Assembly (NCBI GenBank): GCA_963680875.1
Contig: OY804586.1
Span: 49,228,203-49,292,202 of the forward strand
Length of the DNA: 64,000 nt
Direction: 5' to 3'
Origin: Bathymodiolus brooksi
Taxonomy: Eukaryota > Mollusca > Bivalvia > Mytilida > Modiolidae
In this document: one piece after another, positions 55,080 to 64,000 of the stretch
How positions within the stretch are numbered: position 1 is the first letter of the stretch
How the letters are laid out: each line of letters begins with the position of its first letter
Program-made: the position numbers and the translations under genes
The notes under the pieces: model-generated
Database searches by the model: none
What the model was told of the DNA's origin: nothing
The model's input: only the letters and a program-made list of their open reading frames with translations

Positions 55080-55980
55080 TACCCATCTCCACAGTATCAC
55101 CTGTGGTTCCAATATACAACAGAAAATGACTAATTACCTGTACAAGTAAAACCATCACTTACAGGTGACTTACCTTTGTATTTTATAAGTCATATGTAGA
55201 ATTTTTTCAGATGAATGTTTTCATTGAGAAAAAGATTGAAAAATTATGCACAAAATAAAAAAATGTTAGGGCTTATATGTATAAAATAATTATATTTAAA
55301 AAAAATAAAGCATTTGAAGCAAATTTCATATAATGAATTTTCAAAATCCCATGAAACTTTCATGTGGACCTTTAATATTTTTCAAGGATTTTGTAGGTGT
55401 ACTTATACACAATGCAAAAATACCACTAATGTATTTACAGGTGTTGCAATTAGGCAAATGTTTTAAGTCTTTTGTACATTTTTGGAACATAGAAAAAATA
55501 TAAATATATTTGTTTCTTTGCAACTCGTGTATTTAAAAAAAAAAGACATTTTGATAGATTTTTTTTTTGTAGTTTTTACATTGTTTACTGAATTTGTCTC
55601 TTGTATTATTAATTTTGTTGGAATAATTGTTGAGAAAATAGTTTTTGGTGTTTTTAGTTTTACCAATACTGTCACAACAGCATTGTGTTCGTCATGTGTC
55701 TTGTTTTAATGGTCACCTTAAAGACGGGAGAACAAAACTATTTAATCTGCACTAAGTAGTTATAAATGTATAAATTATGAAGCAAAAGAAAAATTATTAG
55801 CAAAATGCAGTTGAATTCAGTTTCATTTACCAGCACAAAGATAAAAGTATATAATTTTGATGTTTTTAATTTAAAAAAAATCAAGAAATGAAGATTTAAA
55901 TATATTTTTTACAATGAAAATAATTTGTAACAGCACATATATTAACAGCATATATATATAAAATGTCGACTCTTTAAGTA
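55080..55980. other. AT-rich, no gene
   Basis: Long A and T tracts and a short TA tract near 55949. It probably includes the 3' flank of the BEN-like gene that ends at 55993 on the minus strand. Nothing else supported. Confidence 0.5.
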
Positions 55981-55992
55981 CACAGTAAATGT

Positions 55993-56863
55993 TCATTGAA
56001 CTTTCGTAGCATCAAATGGACGGCGAAGAGCGTCATTAATCTTGGACACGACCATATGTTTCCAGGATTCTGATGAGGAAACCTCTGGGTAAAAGTGCAC
56101 AACGTATCTTCTAAGGTACTGAACACGGACTAGGTCTAGAGGGTTTTTCTTCTTGGTACCACCATCGAAATAAGAATAGAATCTGCGTAATCCATCTTTT
56201 GTGGACAGCTCTGGAAACGGTAACTCTGTTAGATGCTTTGCAAAATTGCCAGCTGATGACGAGGAGTTGTACTCGCGCACCAAGTCTTCTGCTGAAAGCT
56301 GGTAGAGTGCTGGTATGTCGCTGAACTTGTCGTTGATTTCCTGATGAAGTGAGGGGGTTTGTACCAGACGTCTTGATGAAACTAGTGCTGTCATTGGAGC
56401 TATTGAAGTAGGGGGTGTTGTTGGTTCAATGTCGGGCAGTGTATTTGGTCTGGTTGGTGTATCGAAGAGGCAGATTGGTTGTACTCTACGGTTATGAATC
56501 TGCTGAGTCCATGGTCGATGAGGAGTGAAGGATTGACTCACTGGTTTGTCTTGAAGTCGAAGCTATGTGTTCTGTGAAAATCTGCACTAAGTGTTTGGTT
56601 TGCTCTGCAAGTTGTTTGATCTGCAACTCTTGAGCCAGCAGTCTTTGATTATTGGTGGTCACCCTGGCAGAGTTCTTTAAGTGCAAGAAGAATTGAATTT
56701 CCTGGTAGTGGTAGCTGCTGGGTTGTTGGCTCAGGAAGAGGTTGGATTGGTGTCTCTGTTGCTGGTGGAGTAGGTGGATCAAGGTTAAGTGGCAGAACTG
56801 GTGATGGTGTGTCAGATCTGAACTCGTAGGGGTCAAATTCTGTGCTATTTCTGGTCTATCCAT
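55993..56863 (-). CDS. BEN-domain-like protein, possible frameshift
   Basis: Minus strand 56863-56492 (MDRPEIAQNLTPTSSDLTHH, a Gln/Leu-rich coiled segment QRLLAQELQIKQLAEQTKHL) overlaps 56541-55993 in another frame. The second frame has a Pro/Thr linker (PTRPNTLPDIEPTTPPTSIA) and then a folded C-terminus: NFAKHLTELPFPELSTKDGL, RRFYSYFDGGTKKKNPLDLV, RVQYLRRYVVHFYPEVSSSE, SWKHMVVSKINDALRRPF. The last block follows the BEN pattern (A-x-x-L...L-F-P...L...G...K...LD...h-x-x-Y-V...P...W...IN-x-x-LR), a DNA- and chromatin-binding fold. Composition is balanced and the domain is complete, so it may be a live gene if the overlap near 56500-56540 is a splice or an assembly error. Confidence 0.55.
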
Positions 56864-56924
56864 CTACCCAACCAAGTACCAAGCATGCCTTTAAAGTACA
56901 AGTGTTGGGAAGGCATAACCCAGA

Positions 56925-57145
56925 TAGCATTCATGTGTTGGACCAACGTTGGCAAATGACGTTGGGCCAAAGAAATTTTGTCCATCTGCCCTTGGATGGC
57001 CCAACAAGTTGGGCCTCCGTTGGCCCAATGATTTCTGCCAACAATGTTTACAATTTGCTAACAAGGTGCCAACACATTTTTGGAGGAAATTATGATGGGC
57101 CAACGTTGGCCCAATATTATCTGCCAACAAGGTACCAACAAATGG
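56925..57145. repeat. Cluster of CCAACGTTGGCC-type palindromic units
   Basis: GTTGG, GGCCCAA and CCAACGTTGG motifs recur about ten times (GGACCAACGTTGGC, GGCCCAACAAGTTGGGCC, GGGCCAACGTTGGCCCAA, TGCCAACAAGGTACCAAC). The unit is self-complementary and spaced at roughly 20-40 bases. Long frames here are artefacts of the repeat. Confidence 0.75.
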
Positions 57146-57221
57146 TAAAAATAAATAATCCAGTGAGGAAAATGTCCACCAGCCCCAACCGAATACCGGT
57201 ATCAAATGGTGGTCCACCTAC

Positions 57222-57435
57222 CAGTTTCTGTGCTAAAGTTTCATTTTGAAGCTTTTCATCCATTGTTTCAAAGTCCTGTACATTACCAATTGTTACGGTT
57301 ATGCCCTCTGGGATGTCTGTGGTCATGCACTCATTTTTTTATTGTTCTGTTTTATCAGGATATTAAGAAGTTGTGTGTTCCCCTTCACCTCATATTTGAA
57401 GTTCTCTAGAATGGTGAGAAGCTTCCTATCCATAG
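57222..57435 (-). CDS. DUF4806-like exon (one frameshift)
   Basis: The exon follows TTTCCATTTCAG (acceptor) on the minus strand and starts AMDRKLLTILENFKYEVKGN, TQLLNILIKQNNKK. After a small shift near 57325 it reads MTTDIPEGITVTIGNVQDFE, TMDEKLQNETLAQKL and ends before a GTAGGT donor. A coiled segment followed by hP-h-x-x-x-x-D-h-x-x-h-E/D-x-x-L-x-x-x-x-x-x-x-x-L is how DUF4806 proteins begin; their second half would be in a following exon that I cannot find. Probably the same gene as the exon at 58540-58818. Function unknown. Confidence 0.45.
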
Positions 57436-57459
57436 CTGAAATGGAAACTACCATATTAT

Positions 57460-58530
57460 AATAAATAATATTAAGATTTAAACTTTATGCCCTATCCCCC
57501 CCCTCACAAAAAGATTGCCAAGCTTGAAAAAACTCCAAAACTAACAATATGTAATTTTCACGTTTTCTGCTGTCGGTGTACCAATATACTCAATATTCTA
57601 CTGGTGGGAGACCAGTTATCACCAATTTGTATTGGTTTTTAGGCAAAATCTTCCATATTAATAAGAATATCTAAGTGAATGGCTTATTGTTTACAGGACT
57701 TCCCGATTGATATCCTCCAAAAATACTTTGTATTTCAATGCACATGCGCAAAAGTGAGCCCCAAATGAAATGTGACCATTTTCCAACTGGATTCAGGACT
57801 TGACACTACCACTTTTATAAATGAAGTAATCAAAAGACAAATTAAAGTTTCCCCGGCATTTCCTGAAGATAACATTCAAGAACAAAAAATTTTCAAAATG
57901 CTTTTTAGTTGCTGAATGACAAACAACCCGTATTATGTATACACCATTTAACATAGATTTGTAGACACCATCTTAAATCACGCAATGTAAATACGCATGT
58001 ATTTCATAACAAGAACGGTCATTGTTTGGTTAGCTGGTTTTATTTAGTGTCTATACGGAATGATCAAATGATTTTGCATAAAAGAAATGTAGTTGAGATT
58101 GTAAGATTTTATTGTTCACCTGTGGTATATCTATTTTTAGTTGTGGCTGTCACATGTTTCCCTGCTGAATTTGCATACAATTTGAGAGGTTGCATGTTAA
58201 TAGATTTTACCCTAATACTACACAATATACAAAATTTTTGTTTTGAGTCGTCCAAAGGCTTCATGTGTCGTCATGCAGAAAATAATTTTGGAAATTCATG
58301 TGTGCATCAGCGCTATGTGCATATTGGCTATATTTGGTACTCTGTGATAACAGCAACCAGTGGAGTTTAATATTCTTACTATGAAATCAAAACAGAAAAC
58401 AAAATACATTCTTTGTTCTGACTAAAGCTTATAGATTTCTGCCCCTTTTAATATATATAACATGGTCAGGAACGCAATAACAAGTATTTAATTCACTATA
58501 AAAGAATTTGCAATCATTACAAATAAGCAA
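57460..58530. other. No firmly supported gene (likely intron)
   Basis: Lies between two minus-strand exons of the DUF4806-like gene. The plus-strand frame 58026-58370 has no family motif and is probably chance. Confidence 0.4.
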
Positions 58531-58539
58531 TATACTTAC

Positions 58540-58818
58540 TTGGAACTTGTTTACTCTATCCTGAATTCACAGTCATCTCTTGCATGCATGGCCTTTTTTG
58601 TGTGCCAGATGTGGACAGTGGTGTTGTTGGTGTAGATGTTGAGGGCGTCAATTCTCGGGGTGGGGGAAAATTTGTGGTGCTGGTAGTACCGTCAAACTCC
58701 TTTTAGACGACGGTGTTTTAAGTTGTTTTTTTTAACAGGAGATGCCTTTTTCTTCTTTACTGGTGTTGCATCTGATTTTGAAGAATCTGGTAAATCTTCA
58801 TAACGACTTGTTGGTCTG
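58540..58818 (-). CDS. Linker exon, probably of the DUF4806-like gene
   Basis: Starts after TACTGTTTAG and ends before GTAAGT on the minus strand. It encodes SRPTSRYEDLPDSSKSDATP, VKKKKASPVKK, then after a one-base shift at the A run near 58720 KTPSSKRSLTVLPAPQIF and LTPSTSTPTTPLSTSGTQKR. A basic, Ser/Thr/Pro-rich linker of this kind precedes DUF4806 in invertebrate proteins, and the exon at 57222-57435 follows on the same strand. Not diagnostic alone. Confidence 0.4.
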
Positions 58819-58848
58819 CTAAACAGTAAAATATAATTATACAAGCAG

Positions 58849-59215
58849 TTAATCTCTTAAATATTGATCCTTGAGAACTACAACCGAAAGAGCAAGCCTA
58901 CAAATAATACCCTGAGTTGTCAAAATTGAAATCAATATATCAAACTGTTCATCTGCATAAACTATTCCATGTGCTACAAGTTGGTTTATTTCTTCAACAA
59001 GTACATTCAAGTATGTACTAGCATTTTTAGGTTTAGAATTTCCATAGAATAATCCAATAATAAATGGTTCCCACTTTCCTATATTTTCAAGTCGTCCCAA
59101 TATTGGCCAGAACTGTCCACTTGAACTCCTAAATAACGGAAAACCATCAATATTCAACTGGATTTTGATTGATTTTTCAAGGTCGACAATATCAGATTGT
59201 GTGGATAAAATGCGT
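58849..59215 (-). pseudogene. Transposase-domain protein, central fragment
   Basis: The minus strand reads RILSTQSDIVDLEKSIKIQL, NIDGFPLFRSSSGQFWPILG, PFIIGLFYGNSKPKNASTYL, NVLVEEINQLVAHGIVYADE and then loses similarity (the expected CDAPARA block reads ICRLALS). The NIDGhPLFKSS...QFWPILG...P...IGhYxGxxKP pattern is a hallmark of a common invertebrate transposase-domain family whose C-terminal tail occurs at 3818-4160 in this window. No start codon or following exon is recognisable. Degraded fragment. Confidence 0.55.
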
Positions 59216-59673
59216 ACACATTATTATTTCTAAACCCATTTGAATAGTGATTTTATTTTCGCTGCTAGTTTTTGATAGATATTCATGCAACATGTATCTT
59301 TCAGTTGCATACCAGTATAAACTATTTTTAAACTATAACAAATATACATGATTGCACTAATTCTCATACTTCATGTACTTAATATAATTAAAATATATCA
59401 AACAAGGAGTTGTCTGCCCGTGGAATAGTAGGTTGAGTTGATTTCGAGCTCCGAAATTTTTTACCAAAATAGCTAATATTGCCTTTCGATGCCGAAAATT
59501 TCCAATATATAATGTAATTATTGATGGAATACTGCAACAAACCAACCAATATGTGGGAAAACTTCTCCTGATAGTTTATGTTAGTGTTTTTTTGTGTTTG
59601 TCAACATACGGTTGACAATTAACTATATACAAGTAAACACAGCTCACGTCCTATTCACAACATTCAAGGCAGA

Positions 59674-61143
59674 ATGGAGAAAATAAACAGAAACTTATCG
59701 GTACATTTTAATAGTAAATTGTTTACGGAAATTAAACATGAGGATATTTTATCCGAATTGGAAAAAGAAATAAATTTAGAAGATATAAAGTCAATCCAGA
59801 TGACAGAGAAATCCTGTATTGTAACGCTGAAAAGTGAACAGGCAAAATACAAGATCCTCAAATCGGAAATTTCATTGAAAAACAGGTCAGTTAACTTTTT
59901 TGAAATTGATAAAAATGTAACTAACGTGACAATTAAAGATGCGCCATGCGAAGTGAGTGATCAATTCATAGCCACACACATGTCGAAATACGGGCAAGTG
60001 ATAAATGGTTCAATAAAAAGAGGTGTCATTAAAGGCACAAACATTGAAAATGGGACCAGATATGTTCAGATATTAAATTGTGCACCAATTCTTCCAGTTA
60101 GAACCAATTTTGGGCGATTCGAAATCCGACTGTATGCAGATAACAACAGGACGGAATGTTCATACTGCCAACAGACAAACCATCCCTACTACAGATGTCC
60201 TACTAAACCGACATCAATAAAAACTTGTTATAACTGCAATAAACAAGGACACATAGCCAAGTACTGTAAATATGATATCTTGTGCAAGCATTGTGGTGAG
60301 TGTGGCCATATACAACGTGACTGCCCTGCTCATAAAGAAGAAACAGCTAGGAAGGAATATGGTGACTATTTTCATGAAATCATAGAGGGTAGAAATACTC
60401 GAGACAACTCAAGCTTGGATGACGAAACAGAACGTAAAGACACATCAGGACAGGCTGACAGTAATCCTACTACAGACGACAACAATTCAGTAAATGTTTT
60501 ACTAGGGGCTTCTAACTGTAAAAGACTTGGGAAAGTTTCACCAAATTGCATAAATGCATCAATTTCAGGTGCAACATTAGAAAATATAGATGAGACAATA
60601 AAACTAGCCAAATCTAAAGTGTTTGATAAAACTGTAGATAAAGTAGTAATATCCTTAGGTACAAACGACATTACAAAGTCTAAAGGTGATCATGACCAGG
60701 TTAATATTAATCTTACACATGCAATACACCAAGTAAAATGTAATTTCCCGAATTCTGTAGTTGGTATATGTACTATTCTCCCTAGAAAAGGGAAAGGTCC
60801 AAACATAACAAAATGTAATGACACAGTTTTAAATGTCAACATATTTTTGAAAAAGTTGTGTATTAGAGAACAAATTGAATGTGTAGATGCTTATGAATTG
60901 TTCACGAAACAAGGAAATGTGTTAAAGTCATTATTTGATAATACTGACTCCTCAGGTGTCCATATTAGCGTTGAAGGTTGTACGAAAATTAGAGACGAAA
61001 TTGTAACCTTTTTCGATTCAGATAAAGTAATAAGTGTAGAGTTGAAAACCCCACGTAAACGCACAAACAGTGCGCTTTCGTCGACACCAAATTCTGTAGA
61101 GAGACAAAACAAACAAACCCGAATTGTATCGCCACCAGTGTAG
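59674..61143 (+). CDS. LINE ORF1: RRM-like, three CCHC knuckles and SGNH-esterase-like domain
   Basis: A 489-residue intact frame from ATG 59674, the first ATG after the AT-rich leader. Residues about 20-155 look like one or two RRM-type folds (ILSELEKEINLEDIKSIQMT; VTIKDAPCEVSDQFIATHMS, KYGQVINGSI). Three perfect CX2CX4HX4C knuckles follow at 162-175 (CSYCQQTNHPYYRC), 185-198 and 204-217, binding RNA or DNA. An acidic linker leads to an SGNH-hydrolase-like domain (about 272-445): block I GASN at 278 (the usual Asp of GDS is Ala, Ser kept), SISGATLENI, block III GTND at 329, and DSSGVH with the catalytic His at 430. Basic tail. ORF1 proteins package LINE RNA. RRM plus CCHC and esterase are usually found in different ORF1 types; here they are joined. 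Confidence 0.85.
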   Translation: MEKINRNLSVHFNSKLFTEIKHEDILSELEKEINLEDIKSIQMTEKSCIVTLKSEQAKYKILKSEISLKNRSVNFFEIDKNVTNVTIKDAPCEVSDQFIATHMSKYGQVINGSIKRGVIKGTNIENGTRYVQILNCAPILPVRTNFGRFEIRLYADNNRTECSYCQQTNHPYYRCPTKPTSIKTCYNCNKQGHIAKYCKYDILCKHCGECGHIQRDCPAHKEETARKEYGDYFHEIIEGRNTRDNSSLDDETERKDTSGQADSNPTTDDNNSVNVLLGASNCKRLGKVSPNCINASISGATLENIDETIKLAKSKVFDKTVDKVVISLGTNDITKSKGDHDQVNINLTHAIHQVKCNFPNSVVGICTILPRKGKGPNITKCNDTVLNVNIFLKKLCIREQIECVDAYELFTKQGNVLKSLFDNTDSSGVHISVEGCTKIRDEIVTFFDSDKVISVELKTPRKRTNSALSSTPNSVERQNKQTRIVSPPV

Positions 61144-61572
61144 TAATTTAATATTTGTACTGCTTTATTATGATAGTATTCATGTTTTTATTTTGTATAA
61201 ATTATTATATTTGTGTGTATACAAATATTACAAGAGACTGTATTGTTTTGCAACAATTGATGTTATGATTTATTGTCAAGAATACGGTATTGTTACCGGT
61301 TGTAAACAAATAGTAGAAGTTGTAAGATTGAGCAATCAAGCGATAAAAAAACAAATTAAAATTTCTCGTTATCGCATGAGACCTTTAAACACAAAATTTT
61401 ACATATTCTCCCACTATATGATTTATTGTAAGATACATGTTACTGTTGTTTGTTCCATACAAATAAAAAATCGTAAAATTGTGGAATTAAGCGATATATA
61501 TCTATATATATGTTATTTTTTTCTATCGCATGAGGCTTTAGATCATAATATTACACTTTATTTATTTATGTC
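61144..61572 (+). other. LINE inter-ORF spacer
   Basis: AT-rich, 429 bases between ORF1 stop and ORF2 start. An overlapping frame here (61124-61597) has low-complexity Tyr/Ile/Phe composition and no homology signal, so I treat it as chance. How ORF2 is translated across so long a spacer is not visible from the sequence. Confidence 0.6.
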
Positions 61573-64000
61573 ATGTCAATTTCTATTGCAACTATAAATA
61601 TAAATGGGCTGAGAGATGATAAAAAACGTAGAACTTTTTTTGATTGGTTGATTAGTAAAAAAATCAATGTAATATGTGTTCAAGAGACGCACTGTACATT
61701 TTCTGAAATAGAATCATGGCAAAACTTGTGGAAAAGTTCTGGTGGATGCGAAAGTAGATGGAATTGTGGAGTAAGGGCATCGCGAGGGGTAGGGGTTTTA
61801 TTATATGATATTGATGCTACTGTTAAAGAAATTAGTTCAGATGATTGTGGGCGTATATTGTCATGTGAATTAAAATACGAAAATAAAACTTATATAATAA
61901 CAAACGTGTATTGTCCAAATGATAGTGGGGTTAGAAAAACTTTTATTAAAGATATTGATCCATATGTGACAGGTCTTACTGAAAAAATGCATATACTCAC
62001 TGGCGATTTTAATTGTGTTTTAGATAAGGAAATAGATCGTTATCCTTCTCGTAATTATGATGATACGGGGGGAAAAGAACTTAAGACTATTATGACGAAA
62101 AATAATCTAATCGATATTTGGAGAGAAAAAAATCCGTCAGTGAAAAAATACACGTTTAGAAGAGGTAATTCTAAATCACGTATAGACTTAATATTGATCA
62201 GTGAAGAACTTTCATGTCATATCATTAACATTAAAATAATTCATTGTCCGTTCAGTGATCATGATATTAATATTATGAAATTAAACGTATGCGATATCAC
62301 TAGAGGGTCTGGTACCTGGATAATGAATTTGCATACAATTAGATCTGATTATTTTCGACAAGTGTTTACAAATTGGTGGGTATATTGGAAATTAGAAAAG
62401 AAATCTTTTTCAAATTTGAGGGAATGGTGGGACATAGCCAAAATTAAGATTAAATCGATAACTATAGAAGCGTCTTTAAAGGTAAACACTACTGACGACA
62501 AGATAAAGGCTCTAGAAAATAAATTAGAGACATTAAAGGATATATCTGAACCCTCCAGGTAACAATTAGAAGAGTTAGCAGACTTAGAAAACCAAATACA
62601 CTCACATTATGAAAATAAAACTGACGCCGCAAGGTTAAGAGCTAAAGTTGACTGGTACGAGAAGGGGGAACAATCAACTAAATATTTTTTTAATCTAGAG
62701 AGAAAGAATGGGCAAAATAAATTATGGCAAAAAATCAGGGGTCTAGATGGTAATTTAAAATATGATATCGACGAGATACTAGATGAACAGATAAATTTTT
62801 ACGCAAATCTATTTTCAACAGAAGGGTGGGATAAAAATGTAGCAGAGGAACTGGTTACTCATATGGATAGAAAATTAACATGCGACGAAAGTGAAGATTT
62901 AGAAAAAGACTTGACAATTAATGAAATTAAGAAAATAATTTTTTCGATGAAACAATACAAATCACCTGGATTAGACGGGATTATAAATGAATTTTATCAG
63001 ATATATTGGGATACAATAAAGGAAGATTTATTTGAAGTATTACTAGAAATTTTTGATAAATTTGAAATATGTGATTCCCAGTGTCGAGGAATGTTGACAT
63101 TACTCCATAAAGGGGGGGATAGAGATAACATACGTAACTGGCGTCCAATAACTTTATTAAATAGTGATTATAAAATCATATCAAAACTTTTAGCAAATCG
63201 CATGAAGCCAGTATTAAACAAAATTATTCATACGGATCAAAAAGGATTCGTAGCAGGGAGAAATATAAGCGAAAATAATCGTATGATTGATGATATTATA
63301 GAATTTGTAGATAATGAAGATGAGGAAGGTGTAATTATTTTTGTTGATCAGCAAAAAGCATTTGATAGAATGGAATGGGGGTGGTTAAATTATGTTATGG
63401 AATGTTTTAATTTTGGACTGAAATTTCGTGAATGGGTTTATATGCTATTTAAAAAGGGAAAAACCTGTATAAAAACAAATGGTTTCATATCAAAATTTTT
63501 CGCAATATCGCGTTCAGCCAGACAAGGATGTCCTGCTGCACCGATTTTGTACATTATTCAGGCAGAGCCGATGGCTTGTGCTATCCGAAACACTCCGGAA
63601 ATACATGGTATCAAACTACCCAACTGTGAGGGGCAGCCCGTAAAGGAAGCAAAAATATGCATGTTTGCAGACGACACGCAACTCTTAAACAAAAACGAAG
63701 AATCTGTTGAACAATCCTTTTTAATTCTTTCGAAATTTGAAAAGGCATCCGGCTCTAAGATAAATTATGAAAAAACAAAAGGATTATTTATTGGTAGATT
63801 AAGGGGGAAACGACCCAGATTAACTAACATATCATGGATTTCAGACAATATAAAGACTTTAGGTGTTTTTCACGGGTACAATATAGACACTGATGACATT
63901 TGGAAAAAAATTATAAATAAAATGAAAAGCTGCACACAGGTTTGGAAAACCAGAAATTTAACCTTTAAGGGAAAAACTTTAATCGTAAAAAATTTTCCGT
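61573..64000 (+). CDS. LINE ORF2: endonuclease and reverse transcriptase, one in-frame stop, partial at window end
   Basis: From ATG 61573: endonuclease with TININGLRDDKKR, CVQETHCTF (Glu), TGDFNCVLDKEIDR (Asp/Asn), SKSRIDLILIS (Asp) and PFSDHDINI (His), all present. A TAA at 62560-62562 interrupts the linker (ISEPSR-stop-QLEELADLENQ), but the same frame continues: KVDWYEKGEQSTKYFFNLER, SMKQYKSPGLDGIINEFY, WRPITLLNSDYKIISKLLAN, QKGFVAGRNISEN, motif A IIFVDQQKAFDRMEW, motif B SARQGCPAAPILY, motif C MFADDTQLL, and beyond to base 64000. It nicks target DNA and copies the LINE RNA. The sequence style is L1/Tx1 clade. Apart from the TAA I see no defect in about 800 codons. Confidence 0.85.

Larger units (their letters stand above)
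59600..64000 (+). mobile_element. L1/Tx1-type LINE, nearly intact, runs off the window
   Basis: Two ORFs in LINE order with a 430-bp AT-rich spacer: ORF1 (59674-61143) complete, ORF2 (61573 onward) open to the last base except for one TAA at 62560. The leader starts somewhere in 59540-59673; its exact 5' end and target duplication cannot be set without the 3' end. This is by far the least damaged element in the window and looks young. Confidence 0.85.

Noticed and set aside
61124..61597. Frame bridging LINE ORF1 and ORF2
   Set aside because: AT-rich spacer with no domain, overlapping the start of ORF2 out of frame.
1..64000. CRISPR array, bacterial operon or prophage
   Set aside because: Tandem repeats here lack the regular short-repeat/unique-spacer pattern, and introns, LINEs and DIRS elements show a eukaryotic genome.
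1..64000. tRNA, rRNA or snRNA genes
   Set aside because: I looked for the B-box pattern (GGTTCGAATCC type) and conserved rRNA or snRNA words and saw none; a covariance-model scan would be decisive.

Overview
This window looks like AT-rich nuclear DNA from an invertebrate, most likely a bivalve mollusc such as a mussel. That assignment is an inference. It rests on the mix of families: L1/Tx1-type and jockey-type LINEs, DIRS-type retroelements, MULE relatives, RecQ-like helicase copies, KMT5A-like SET and KCTD-like BTB genes, plus GT-AG introns and minisatellites. There are no operons, bacterial promoters, CRISPR arrays, rRNA or recognisable tRNA genes. Most coding signal is mobile-element or element-associated sequence, much of it broken by frameshifts and stops.

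Layout. 0.2-1.3 kb: a KCTD-like BTB gene on the minus strand, broken by an 8-bp duplication. 3.8-9.2 kb: a patchwork of a transposase tail, a 42-bp minisatellite, a DIRS reverse-transcriptase fragment, dispersed repeats, two orphan histone 3'-end signals and an L1-like RT fragment. 9.7-10.6 kb: a broken IS630/Tc1-type transposase. 12.3-13.5 kb: a RecQ-like pseudogene carrying an expanded 36-bp (12-residue) repeat. 16.3-19.9 kb: a MULE-associated exon, a KMT5A-like SET pseudogene, exon-like tandem cassettes and a palindrome-containing satellite. 21.6-24.4 kb: exons of a DUF4806/BEN-associated type gene and a second RecQ-like gene. 26-27.6 kb: a Kolobok-like transposase pseudogene. 29.2-32.8 kb: a jockey-type LINE that has lost its reverse transcriptase. 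33.1-34.1 kb: two spliced exons. 34.8-38.7 kb: two DIRS-type elements head to tail. 38.7-40.05 kb: a hairpin element and a TA-flanked inverted-repeat element. 40.3-41.2 kb: a SWIM-type fragment. 42.9-47.3 kb: two convergent, spliced genes of unknown or DDE-like type. 51.68-52.80 kb: a non-autonomous element with ~270-bp inverted repeats and a 9-bp target duplication that contains a RecQ exon. 54-59.2 kb: LINE tails, an orphan LINE 5' end, and BEN-like, DUF4806-like and transposase-like exons. 59.67 kb to the end: a nearly intact L1/Tx1-type LINE.

The most noteworthy observation is the 51,677-52,801 element. Its structure (long inverted repeats, perfect 9-bp duplication, internal host-type helicase exon with motif 0 and Walker A) is that of a Pack-MULE-like gene-capturing transposon. 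The final LINE is the youngest-looking unit: its ORF1 combines RRM-like, three CCHC and an SGNH-esterase-like domain, and its ORF2 is open to the window end apart from one stop codon.

Family names come from recognising motifs by eye. No database search was possible, so exon boundaries and family labels are provisional.
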